Positions 56,651-64,000 of a DNA stretch of 64,000 nt are shown here, piece by piece. Positions within the stretch are counted from its first letter, which is position 1, and each line of letters starts with the position of its first letter. Location: assembly GCF_003326795.1 (NCBI RefSeq), contig NZ_JPWI01000002.1, positions 248,001 through 312,000 of the forward strand, in the 5' to 3' direction. This DNA comes from Thalassospira profundimaris. Lineage in GTDB: Bacteria; Pseudomonadota; Alphaproteobacteria; Rhodospirillales; Thalassospiraceae. The notes below the pieces were generated by a model. It worked only from the letters and a program-made list of their open reading frames with translations. It was not told the DNA's origin and did not search any database. The position numbers were made by a program, and so were the translations under genes.

Positions 56651-57724
56651 TTAGCGGTATTTCAGGGCGTGGCGGACAATTTTCTTCATGATTGTCGGTA
56701 AGGCAAAATCGGCCAGTCCGTCAATGGTGGTCCAACTGCCATTCATCCGGTCTGCCTGATCGGCGGGAACGGTGGTCGCAAGAACACTGACATTGAGATG
56801 GAAGTGGGTAAAGGTATGCCCGACCGTTCCGTCAAGTTCGGACCATTTTGCCGAGATCGGTGCTTCGGACAACATGACGTCATCGGGGGTTTCGATTGCG
56901 CGCCAGTCACTTCCCGGTACTTCATAAAGGCCGCCCAGCAGTCCCGTTTCGGGGCGTCGACGTATCAGAATACGTCCATCATCCTCGCGCCGGATCCAGA
57001 AGGCATATCCGACACGGGTCGGCTTGGCTTCCTTCTTCCGTTTCTTCGGAAGATCTGGTGCGATGCCCGATTTGCGGCCTTCGCAATCAGCCTGCCAGGG
57101 ACAGATGCCGCAAGCCGGATTGCGCGGCGTGCACACTGTTGCGCCCAGATCCATCAGGGCCTGGGCATAGTCACCGGGCCGGTTGGCCGGTGTCAGGGCT
57201 GCCGACTTTTCCTTGATTTCCGGTTTGACGTCGGGAAGTGGCGTTTCAAGTGCAAACAGGCGTGAAATCACCCGTTCGATATTGCCATCCACCGGACTTG
57301 CATGCCGGTTAAAGGCAATGGCTGCGACCGCGCAGGCGGTATAGGGGCCAATGCCGGGCAGTTTCAGCAAGCCTTCCTCGGTATCGGGGAAAATGCCAGC
57401 ATAGTCGCTAGCGACCACTTTGGCGCATTTGTGCAGATTGCGCGCTCGTGCGTAATATCCTAGCCCCTGCCAGGCATGAAGCACGTCATCAAGTTCGGCA
57501 CTGGCAAGATCGGTCACAGTCGGCCAGCGTTTCAGAAAGGCCGCGAAATACGGACCGACGGTTTGTACCGTGGTTTGTTGCAGCATGATTTCGCTGAGCC
57601 AGACGTGATAGGGATTAGGCGTTTCGCCCGGTTCCGAGCGCCACGGTAATGTGCGGTGATGTCGGTCATACCATTCAAGCATGGTCTGACCGAGGCGGGC
57701 GATATCGTCAGTGGTGAAATGCAC
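56651..57724 (-). CDS. mutY: A/G-specific adenine glycosylase
   Basis: Removes adenine mispaired with 8-oxoguanine. 357 aa. Features: WLSEIMLQQTTVQTV with the catalytic Glu, the helix-hairpin-helix LPGIGPYTACAVAAIAF, the catalytic Asp in SPVDGNIERV, and the [4Fe-4S] site C-x6-C-x2-C-x5-C (CTPRNPACGICPWQADC). The C-terminal Nudix-like domain recognises 8-oxoG. Divergent from dciA with a 70-nt shared promoter gap. Confidence 0.97.
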   Translation of the reverse strand: MHFTTDDIARLGQTMLEWYDRHHRTLPWRSEPGETPNPYHVWLSEIMLQQTTVQTVGPYFAAFLKRWPTVTDLASAELDDVLHAWQGLGYYARARNLHKCAKVVASDYAGIFPDTEEGLLKLPGIGPYTACAVAAIAFNRHASPVDGNIERVISRLFALETPLPDVKPEIKEKSAALTPANRPGDYAQALMDLGATVCTPRNPACGICPWQADCEGRKSGIAPDLPKKRKKEAKPTRVGYAFWIRREDDGRILIRRRPETGLLGGLYEVPGSDWRAIETPDDVMLSEAPISAKWSELDGTVGHTFTHFHLNVSVLATTVPADQADRMNGSWTTIDGLADFALPTIMKKIVRHALKYR

Positions 57725-57794
57725 GGCGTTCCCGTGTTATGTTGTGATTACGATTTACGGGTAAAGTCAGACCGACCCTACGAAAGAACCGGGC

Positions 57795-58418
57795 GTGAGC
57801 AAGCAAAAAGATATGACTGGTACGAAAACTGCTGCTGCGATGGATCAGGCATCCTCGTCGGTTGACGCCAAAAACGCGGTCAAAAAGCGCCAGAAAATTA
57901 CCCCGATGGGCAGTTCTGAACGCCGGATGGGCTTGCGCAATGTTGCCCCCTTGGTTGGCAACCTGACGCGTCCACTGGTGCGCAAGCGCGGCTTTTTCCA
58001 GACGGAAATCATCCTGCATTGGGCGGAAATCGTCGGACGTGATCTTGAACAATTCACGATGCCGGTGAAATATTCCCCGCCACGCGGCGAAAATGCCGGG
58101 GGCGGGACGCTTGTCATCCGCGTAACCGGACCTGTCGCAATCGAGCTGCAACACCGGATGCCCCAGATCATTGATCGGGTGAATACCTATTTCGGGTATC
58201 GGGCGGTTGACCGGATCAAGATGATGCAGGGCGATATTTCCCGTCCTGAACGCACCGTTCACCGTCCGACTATTGTGCCCGAAGGCGACATCACCCAAGC
58301 CAGCCAGATCAATATCGACAAGATCGAAGACCCGCATCTGCGCGAAGTCCTGACCCGACTGGGGCGTCACATCGCCGGTGCCAACGGTGCTGCAAAGCCG
58401 GGCACTGGCAAAAAATAG
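57795..58418 (+). CDS. dciA: DciA-like DUF721 protein
   Basis: A 207-aa basic protein of the DUF721 family; DciA loads the replicative helicase DnaB in bacteria lacking DnaC. The conserved core is LVRKRGFFQTEIILHWAEIV, then GTLVIRVTGPVAIELQHRMPQIIDRVNTYFGYRAVDRIKM. N- and C-termini are charged and probably disordered. The start is GTG at 57795 without a good ribosome site; ATG at 57813 is an alternative. Its place between mutY and dsbA/smc is the usual alphaproteobacterial order. Confidence 0.85.
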   Translation: MSKQKDMTGTKTAAAMDQASSSVDAKNAVKKRQKITPMGSSERRMGLRNVAPLVGNLTRPLVRKRGFFQTEIILHWAEIVGRDLEQFTMPVKYSPPRGENAGGGTLVIRVTGPVAIELQHRMPQIIDRVNTYFGYRAVDRIKMMQGDISRPERTVHRPTIVPEGDITQASQINIDKIEDPHLREVLTRLGRHIAGANGAAKPGTGKK

Positions 58419-58661
58419 TCCCCCGGGGATATGGGCAAGTCCGTCAAATCACGGTGTTTTGGTGTTGCTGACGGACGTTGATTGCCACCTGTTTTGGGGG
58501 GCGATTATCGAATCAGTTTCCTGAAATGAACGAACACGGTCTTGCCGCATTTTCCCGGCAGCTTGGCGACTCGTTGGTGCAATAGCAGTTTTGGGGGGCG
58601 TGTTGACTCCTGCGCTGCAACAGGCTTGTAATCACAAAACTTTGTTTTAACGGAGGTTTCC

Positions 58662-59258
58662 TTGCTAAAGGCGGTTAAGTTTCTTGCAGGCGCGTTTCTG
58701 ATTGCGATAGGTGTCGCTGGTACGCAACAGGCACATGCAACAGAATGGAAAGAACATGTGCTGGGTGATGAGAATGCACCGGTCACGATGATTGAATATG
58801 CATCTTTGACCTGCCCTCATTGTGCGACCTTCCACAATGAAGTTCTGCCCGAACTCAAGGAAAAGCTGATTGATACCGGAAAACTTAAACTGGTTTTCCG
58901 TGATTATCCGCTTGATGCGGTTGCCCTGCGCGCAGCAGCTGTTGCGCAATGTGCGGGCGATGACCGTTATTTCGGTGTGCTGAGCATGCTGTTCAAATCG
59001 CAGCTGACCTGGGCCCGTTCACAAGACCCGATAGACGGGATCAAGCAGGTTGTCCGTTTCGGTGGCATGAATGGGGATGCCGTTGATGCGTGTCTGGCTG
59101 ATCAGGACATGATTGATGCAATCGTTGCTTCGCGCATGAAAGGCGAACAGGAATACAATGTTTCCTCGACGCCGAGTTTCGTCCTTGATGGTGAAACCAT
59201 TGCCGGTTCGCGTGACGCTGAATTCTTCATCGAAAAAGTCGAAGACCTTATCGACTAA
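58662..59258 (+). CDS. DsbA-family thiol oxidoreductase
   Basis: A 198-aa periplasmic thioredoxin-fold protein. The signal peptide (FLAGAFLIAIGVAG) ends near AHA. The active site is C51-P-H-C54 (LTCPHCATFH) as in DsbA, and the cis-Pro loop is SSTPSFVLDG. It starts with TTG at 58662, supported by a perfect GGAGG 5 nt upstream. It resembles the DsbA/BdbD group found next to smc in alphaproteobacteria. The 243-nt gap before it holds no gene that I can see. Confidence 0.92.
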   Translation: MLKAVKFLAGAFLIAIGVAGTQQAHATEWKEHVLGDENAPVTMIEYASLTCPHCATFHNEVLPELKEKLIDTGKLKLVFRDYPLDAVALRAAAVAQCAGDDRYFGVLSMLFKSQLTWARSQDPIDGIKQVVRFGGMNGDAVDACLADQDMIDAIVASRMKGEQEYNVSSTPSFVLDGETIAGSRDAEFFIEKVEDLID

Positions 59259-59270
59259 ATAAAACAAATC

Positions 59271-59300
59271 TGCCGGATACCGTGGTTACGGTGTCCGGCA
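59271..59300 (+). other. Stem-loop between dsbA-like gene and smc
   Basis: An 11-bp stem with one G-T pair (TGCCGGATACC, 59271-59281, with GGTGTCCGGCA, 59290-59300) and an 8-nt loop. No T-tract follows, so complete termination is unlikely. It sits 32 nt before the smc start and may be an attenuator or RNA processing site. Confidence 0.55.
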
Positions 59301-59331
59301 TCAGGGGCAGAGGTCGGACCGGGGGACATGA

Positions 59332-62300
59332 TTGGTCCAGTTTAAATCGCTAAAGCTGACGGGGTTCAAATCCTTCGTCGATTCAACAGACTTACTGGTT
59401 GAAGACGGGCTGACAGGTGTTGTCGGCCCGAATGGCTGTGGCAAATCCAATCTTGTTGAAGCACTGCGCTGGGTGATGGGCGAAACGTCCGCCAAACAGA
59501 TGCGCGGTTCTGACATGTCCGACGTTATCTTTGGCGGGACATCGTCCCGTCCTGCCCGAAATGTGGCCGAAGTTTCTGTGACGCTCGATAACAGCGAACG
59601 CAAGGCCCCGGCCATGTTCAACGATTTCGAGCTTCTTGAAGTTACCCGTCGTATCGAGCGCGGTGGCGGATCGAATTACAAGGTCAATGGCAAGGATGTC
59701 CGTGCGCGCGATGTCCAGTTGCTGTTTGCCGATGCGGCGACCGGTGCACGATCCAATGCCATGGTCTCCCAGGGCAAGATTGGTGCGCTGATCGGGGCCA
59801 AACCGATCCAGCGTCGTTTGATTCTTGAAGAGGCCGCGGGCATTACCGGTCTGCATTCGCGTCGTCATGAGGCCGAACTGCGCCTGAAAAACGCGGAACA
59901 GAATATGGAACGTCTTGAAGACGTTCTTGTGCAGCTTGATGCGCAGCTTGCGAGTTTACAAAAACAGGCCCGTCAGGCCGAACGGTATCGCAAGCTTTCC
60001 GACAGCATCCGCGAGACCGAGGCATTACTGTTCCATATCCGCTGGACCGAGGCGCAGAAACGTCAGAATGATGCGCGTGAATTGCTGGTGGCGGGTGAAA
60101 GTGCGGTCCGTGATCTGACATCCTCGGTGACCGAGGCGACAACGGTTCAGGCTCATATTGCGGCAAGCCTTCCGGATTTGCGCAAAAAAGAAGCCGATGC
60201 CGCAGCAGCCCTTCAGCGTCTTTTGATCGAACGCGAAGGCCTTGATAAAGACAAGGCCCAGATCGAAACCCAGATGAGCCAGCTTCGCGCCCGCATCCAG
60301 CAGATTGATGCCGACCTTGCGCGTGAAGCTGAACTGGCAAGCGATGCACAGGGTGCGCTTGAAAAGCTGAAACGTGAACGTGAAGAACTCAGCGAAGCCC
60401 AGGGTGGCGAGGATGACGAGCTTGATGAAGCCAAGGAAAGGGTCGCCGAAAAGGCCATCCGGGTTGAAGAGCTTGAAGGTGCGGTCGATGCCCTGACCAA
60501 CAAGGTCGCCGAGGAAGAAGCCCGTCTTAAATCCGTCCAGCAGCGCTTAAGCGAGCTTAATACCCGCCGCAACCGGTTGACCGAACGTCATGACGAGGCA
60601 GTGGCAAAGCTTGATGATATTCGCATCGAGGCCGACTTTACCGAGGCCCTTGAAGAAGCAAACATGCATCTTGAAGAATGCGAAGAGCTTTGCGAGCAAC
60701 GCAAAATGGCGGTCGAAGAAGCCGAGATGCGTCTGGCAGAAATGCGCGACCGCGAGGACGGCCTGAAAACTGCCGAAAGCGACGCCCGCGATGCCCTGCG
60801 TGACGCCGAAAGCCGCAAGGCGCGCCTGGTGGCCGAGATCGAGGCGCTTGAAAGTCTGCTTAAGGGCGGGGATGACGATAAATATCCCGGCGTGATCGAA
60901 GACATCACCGTGCAAAGCGGTCTTGAACTGGCAATGGCAGCGGCCCTTGGCGAAGACCTTGATGCGCCTGATGCACCTGATGCCGCGATGCATTGGTCGG
61001 CCATTGATCCGGCGACCGACGATCCGGCTTTGCCTGACGGGGTAAGTGCCCTCGCCAAATTTGTCGAGGCACCGGCACTTCTGAACCGTCGCCTGTGGCA
61101 GATCGGTATTGTCGATGATGAGGCGACCGGTAATTTCCTGTCGAAGAATTTGAAAGTCGGTCAGCGACTGGTGTCACGCGAAGGTGCGCTTTGGCGTTGG
61201 GATGGCTATCGCATTCTGGCCGGTGCCGAACTTCCGGCGGCTGTGCGTTTGCGTCAGCGTAACCGGCTTGATGAGCTGCGCGGTGAACTTGAAGAAGCCG
61301 ACGGCGTTGTCGAAGCTGCCCTTGAGCGGTCCGAAATTGCCAGCGAAAATGTCGAACGGCTTGATGAAGAAATCGAAGCTGCGCGCAATGCCGAACAGGA
61401 AGCCCATCGTGCTGTGCGTGAGGCAGAAGGCACCCTGTCGCGGGCCCGCGAGGAAATCGCCAATATCAAGCGCGATGCCAGTGCTATTGAAAGCCGTCTG
61501 CAAAACGCCGAAGAGGCCGAAAAACGCGCCAAACAGGACCTTGATGAAGTCATCGCCGAACAGGAAGAGCTTTCCGCCCTGCCAGAGGAAAGCAGCGAAG
61601 GCCTTATGGAAATCAAGGCCGAACTGATCGAACAGCGTGCCAATCTTTCCGATGCGCGCGCCGATCAGATGGAAGCAAGAAGTCTGCTTGAACGTATGCA
61701 AAGTGCGATGTCAGGCCGTCGCAAACGGCTTGAGTTTGTTGAAAACGAAATTGCCACCTGGAACGAACGTGCATCGGGTGCGGGTGAACGTGTTGCCGAA
61801 TTGCGCGACCGTCAGGAAGAAGCCCGCATGGAGATCGAGGAGCTTGAGCTTAAGCCCGACGAAATCGAAGAACGCCGGGCGATCCTGTCTGACCGGATCG
61901 AGCTGTCTGACCAGACCCGCAAGGACGCGGCAGATGAGCTGCAAAAGGCCGAAAACGCCCAGCGTGAAGCGGATCAGAACCTTAAGGAAGCTGAACAGAA
62001 ACTGGCCGAAGCCCGCGAAGGCCGTGTGCGGTGTGAAGCATTGCTCGAACAGGCCGAACAGCATCGCCGCGATTTGATCGAGCGTATCCGCGAACGCGTC
62101 AATGCCACGCCCGATCAACTGGTCGAACTTGGTCAGATTGACCTGACCAAGGAATTGCCGTCCGAAACCGATATCGAAGCGCGCCTGCAACGCCAGTCAC
62201 GCGAACGCGAAAATCTTGGCGCGGTTAACTTGCGTGCCGAAGTCGAACTGGCGGAATTGCAGGAACAGAAAGACACGATGGTGTCTGAACGCGATGATTT

Positions 62301-62865
62301 GATTGCTGCCATCGACAAGCTGCGCAATGGCATCAATCAGCTCAACCGCGAAGCTCGTGCGCGCCTTAAAACTGCGTTTGACGAAGTCGACAAACATTTC
62401 CAGCAACTGTTTGTGCGCCTGTTTGGTGGCGGTGGTGCGCATCTTATGCTGACCGATGCAGATGATCCGCTTGAAGCCGGACTTGAAATCATGGCGTCCC
62501 CGCCGGGCAAGAAGCTTCAGCATCTTTCCCTGCTTTCCGGTGGGGAGCAGGCTTTGACGGCGGTCGCACTTCTGTTTGCAGTGTTCCTGACCAACCCGGC
62601 CCCGATCTGCGTGCTTGACGAGGTCGATGCACCGCTTGATGACGCCAACGTTGACCGCTTCTGCAAGCTGCTTGAAGCGATCGGGCGCCATGCCAATACC
62701 CGTTTCCTGGTCATCACCCACCACCGTATGACCATGGCCCGCATGAACCGTCTGTTTGGTGTGACAATGGCAGAACGTGGCGTGTCGTCGCTGGTATCGG
62801 TCGACCTTCATCAGGCCGAAGTCTATTCCAAAAAAGAACAGACCGAGCTCGATTTTACAAGCTAG
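59332..62865 (+). CDS. smc: Chromosome segregation protein SMC
   Basis: ATPase of the bacterial condensin complex, 1177 aa. The N-terminal Walker A is VVGPNGCGKSNL; two coiled coils (about 165-520 and 660-1010) flank a hinge near 525-655 (KYPGVIEDITVQSGLELAMA to LWRWDGYRI). The C-terminal head has the signature LSLLSGGEQALTAVALLFAV and Walker B ICVLDEVDAPLDDANV. The start is TTG at 59332 with GGGGG 6 nt upstream; an ATG 4 nt earlier is out of frame. The scpA and scpB partners are not in the window. Confidence 0.97.
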   Translation: MVQFKSLKLTGFKSFVDSTDLLVEDGLTGVVGPNGCGKSNLVEALRWVMGETSAKQMRGSDMSDVIFGGTSSRPARNVAEVSVTLDNSERKAPAMFNDFELLEVTRRIERGGGSNYKVNGKDVRARDVQLLFADAATGARSNAMVSQGKIGALIGAKPIQRRLILEEAAGITGLHSRRHEAELRLKNAEQNMERLEDVLVQLDAQLASLQKQARQAERYRKLSDSIRETEALLFHIRWTEAQKRQNDARELLVAGESAVRDLTSSVTEATTVQAHIAASLPDLRKKEADAAAALQRLLIEREGLDKDKAQIETQMSQLRARIQQIDADLAREAELASDAQGALEKLKREREELSEAQGGEDDELDEAKERVAEKAIRVEELEGAVDALTNKVAEEEARLKSVQQRLSELNTRRNRLTERHDEAVAKLDDIRIEADFTEALEEANMHLEECEELCEQRKMAVEEAEMRLAEMRDREDGLKTAESDARDALRDAESRKARLVAEIEALESLLKGGDDDKYPGVIEDITVQSGLELAMAAALGEDLDAPDAPDAAMHWSAIDPATDDPALPDGVSALAKFVEAPALLNRRLWQIGIVDDEATGNFLSKNLKVGQRLVSREGALWRWDGYRILAGAELPAAVRLRQRNRLDELRGELEEADGVVEAALERSEIASENVERLDEEIEAARNAEQEAHRAVREAEGTLSRAREEIANIKRDASAIESRLQNAEEAEKRAKQDLDEVIAEQEELSALPEESSEGLMEIKAELIEQRANLSDARADQMEARSLLERMQSAMSGRRKRLEFVENEIATWNERASGAGERVAELRDRQEEARMEIEELELKPDEIEERRAILSDRIELSDQTRKDAADELQKAENAQREADQNLKEAEQKLAEAREGRVRCEALLEQAEQHRRDLIERIRERVNATPDQLVELGQIDLTKELPSETDIEARLQRQSRERENLGAVNLRAEVELAELQEQKDTMVSERDDLIAAIDKLRNGINQLNREARARLKTAFDEVDKHFQQLFVRLFGGGGAHLMLTDADDPLEAGLEIMASPPGKKLQHLSLLSGGEQALTAVALLFAVFLTNPAPICVLDEVDAPLDDANVDRFCKLLEAIGRHANTRFLVITHHRMTMARMNRLFGVTMAERGVSSLVSVDLHQAEVYSKKEQTELDFTS

Positions 62866-62970
62866 GGTCGCCGTCGCGTTTTCAGGTGCGATTAGATTAT
62901 CCGAAGTTAATAAACTGATAGGGTGCTCAATGTTAAACCGAGATTGAAATTCAATGACGGTGAAGAATTG

Positions 62971-64000
62971 ATGTCCCAGAAAGTGCGTGAGCTTTACGAA
63001 CAGTTTCCTTATCCCCTGCGAGACCCGCAGGACGAAAAAGACCGTTTGTTGATGCCGCCGCTCGACAATCTGTCCCGGGTTAATCACTACTGTTTTGGGG
63101 GAGCCGGGGGGATCGACGGATCATTCCGTGCCCTCGTTGCCGGCGGCGGTACGGGTGATGCCATGGTCTGGCTTGCCGAACAGCTCCGCGATGTTGGCGG
63201 CTCGGTGACATATCTTGAACCGTCCGAAGCCAGCACCAGGGTGGCACGTGCACGTGCCGAGGCGCGCGGTCTTGCGAATGTTACCTATGTTAAGGCGACG
63301 ATTGCCGAATTTGCGCGATCAAAGCCCGAACCGTTCGACTACATCAATTGCGCCGGCGTTTTGCACCATCTTGAAAACCCGCCAGAAGGGCTTCGTGATC
63401 TGACTTCGGTTTTGAAGCCTGACGGGGCGATGGGCGTTATGGTGTATGGCGAACATGGTCGTCTTGCGGTGACCGAATGGCGCAAGATGATCGAACCGCT
63501 TCTCGTCAACAAAAGTTTGTCCGAACAACTTGCCATGACGCGCACGTTGCTGGGCAATCTGCCCGACGACAATATGCTGCTCAAGATGGGCGGTGGTCCG
63601 GGGTTCATCAAAGGATTGCTTGAAAACGATCCTGAAATTGTTGATTTGCTGCTTCATCCTGTCGAATGTGCTTATGACGTTCACGGGGTCTATGACTTTG
63701 CCGCATCAGCGGGTTTGCATGTTGCGGCCTTTACCGGATTTTTCGGGTTCGGTGGGACGGGCAAGGCGCATTACGCGGTTGGCAATCTGGTACGAGATCC
63801 GGTCTTGTTGCGGGAACTTTCGGCCAAGCCACTCCGCGATCAGCAGGCATTTTGCGAACGTTACAGCGGGGCCATGCCGCTCCATGCGTTTTATCTGACC
63901 CGTGAAGACCGTGCGCAGGTGGCAGAAATGCTGCCGGATGGGGAACTTGCACCATATTTCTTTGTCAAACCGGATGACACATTCTTTGATGATCTGGTTG
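62971..64000 (+). CDS. Class I SAM-dependent methyltransferase (3' end beyond window)
   Basis: I translated this by hand from the ATG at 62971; the frame is still open at the window end after 343 codons. It begins VRELYEQFPYPLRDP, the usual opening of a methyltransferase group with unknown substrates. The SAM site is ALVAGGGTGDAMVWLAEQL, followed by the acidic loop TYLEPSEAST, and FDYINCAGVLHHLENP with PDGAMGVMVYGEHG. A GTG at 62923 would add 16 residues but has no ribosome site. Substrate unknown. Confidence 0.85.
   Translation, partial: MSQKVRELYEQFPYPLRDPQDEKDRLLMPPLDNLSRVNHYCFGGAGGIDGSFRALVAGGGTGDAMVWLAEQLRDVGGSVTYLEPSEASTRVARARAEARGLANVTYVKATIAEFARSKPEPFDYINCAGVLHHLENPPEGLRDLTSVLKPDGAMGVMVYGEHGRLAVTEWRKMIEPLLVNKSLSEQLAMTRTLLGNLPDDNMLLKMGGGPGFIKGLLENDPEIVDLLLHPVECAYDVHGVYDFAASAGLHVAAFTGFFGFGGTGKAHYAVGNLVRDPVLLRELSAKPLRDQQAFCERYSGAMPLHAFYLTREDRAQVAEMLPDGELAPYFFVKPDDTFFDDLV

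Noticed and set aside
62197-63087. 296-codon minus-strand frame over the end of smc and the start of the methyltransferase
   Set aside because: Antisense to two clear genes, with no recognisable domain and no ribosome site.

Overview
The window looks like chromosomal DNA of an alphaproteobacterium, most likely of the Rhodospirillales/Thalassospira type. This is inferred from gene content and order, not from a database search. Supporting signs are a ccoNOQP-ccoGHIS cluster with a linked Fnr-type regulator, a CcrM-type GANTC methyltransferase, the mutY / dciA / dsbA / smc order, the rlmH-rsfS-nadD-proA block, and gpmI-envC-ctpA-(YibQ-like)-rppH. I saw no tRNA, rRNA, CRISPR array, insertion sequence or prophage. 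Genes are dense, with many 4-nt ATGA overlaps.

Layout. 1-8.9 kb (minus strand) encodes the cbb3 oxidase (ccoN, O, Q, P), its maturation factors (ccoG, H, I, S) and the 5' part of an Fnr-like regulator; FNR boxes lie upstream of ccoN and of the next gene. 9.3-12.8 kb has an FNR-box-preceded unknown protein, a Crp-like regulator, an SDR, a TVP38-type membrane protein and dapF. 13-18.2 kb has pgk, a squalene/phytoene-synthase-like enzyme, a secreted protein, a hydrolase and a methyltransferase. 18.3-24.7 kb (minus) is the gpmI/envC/ctpA/YibQ-like/rppH block. 24.97-26.7 kb is a tandem glycine riboswitch in front of a one-chain L-serine ammonia-lyase. 29.3-32.4 kb holds a small-molecule kinase overlapping a class III PLP enzyme of the phospho-lyase type, with a convergent DeoR regulator. 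32.5-34.3 kb is a soluble chemoreceptor fused to a solute-binding domain.

34.5-37.4 kb is the housekeeping block rlmH, rsfS, nadD, proA. 37.6-47.6 kb mixes an Atm1-like ABC exporter, a YHYH protein, an AEC transporter, nadB, a GFA-family protein, an RlmM-like methyltransferase and an esterase-like/phytase-like secreted protein. 47.8-54.6 kb (minus) is a nucleobase/nucleoside uptake and deamination operon: BMP-type binding protein, ATPase, two permeases, a CodA-like deaminase and a flavin reductase-like protein. The deaminase carries Cys at the position equivalent to E. coli CodA Asp314, which suggests a 5-methylcytosine deaminase. 54.6-64 kb has ccrM with a CtrA-like box and GANTC sites upstream, a small unknown protein, mutY, dciA, a DsbA-family oxidoreductase, smc, and a methyltransferase running off the end.

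Most notable points: the riboswitch-controlled serine deaminase, the kinase/phospho-lyase pair, the cytosolic receptor with an internal solute-binding domain, and the predicted 5-methylcytosine salvage operon.
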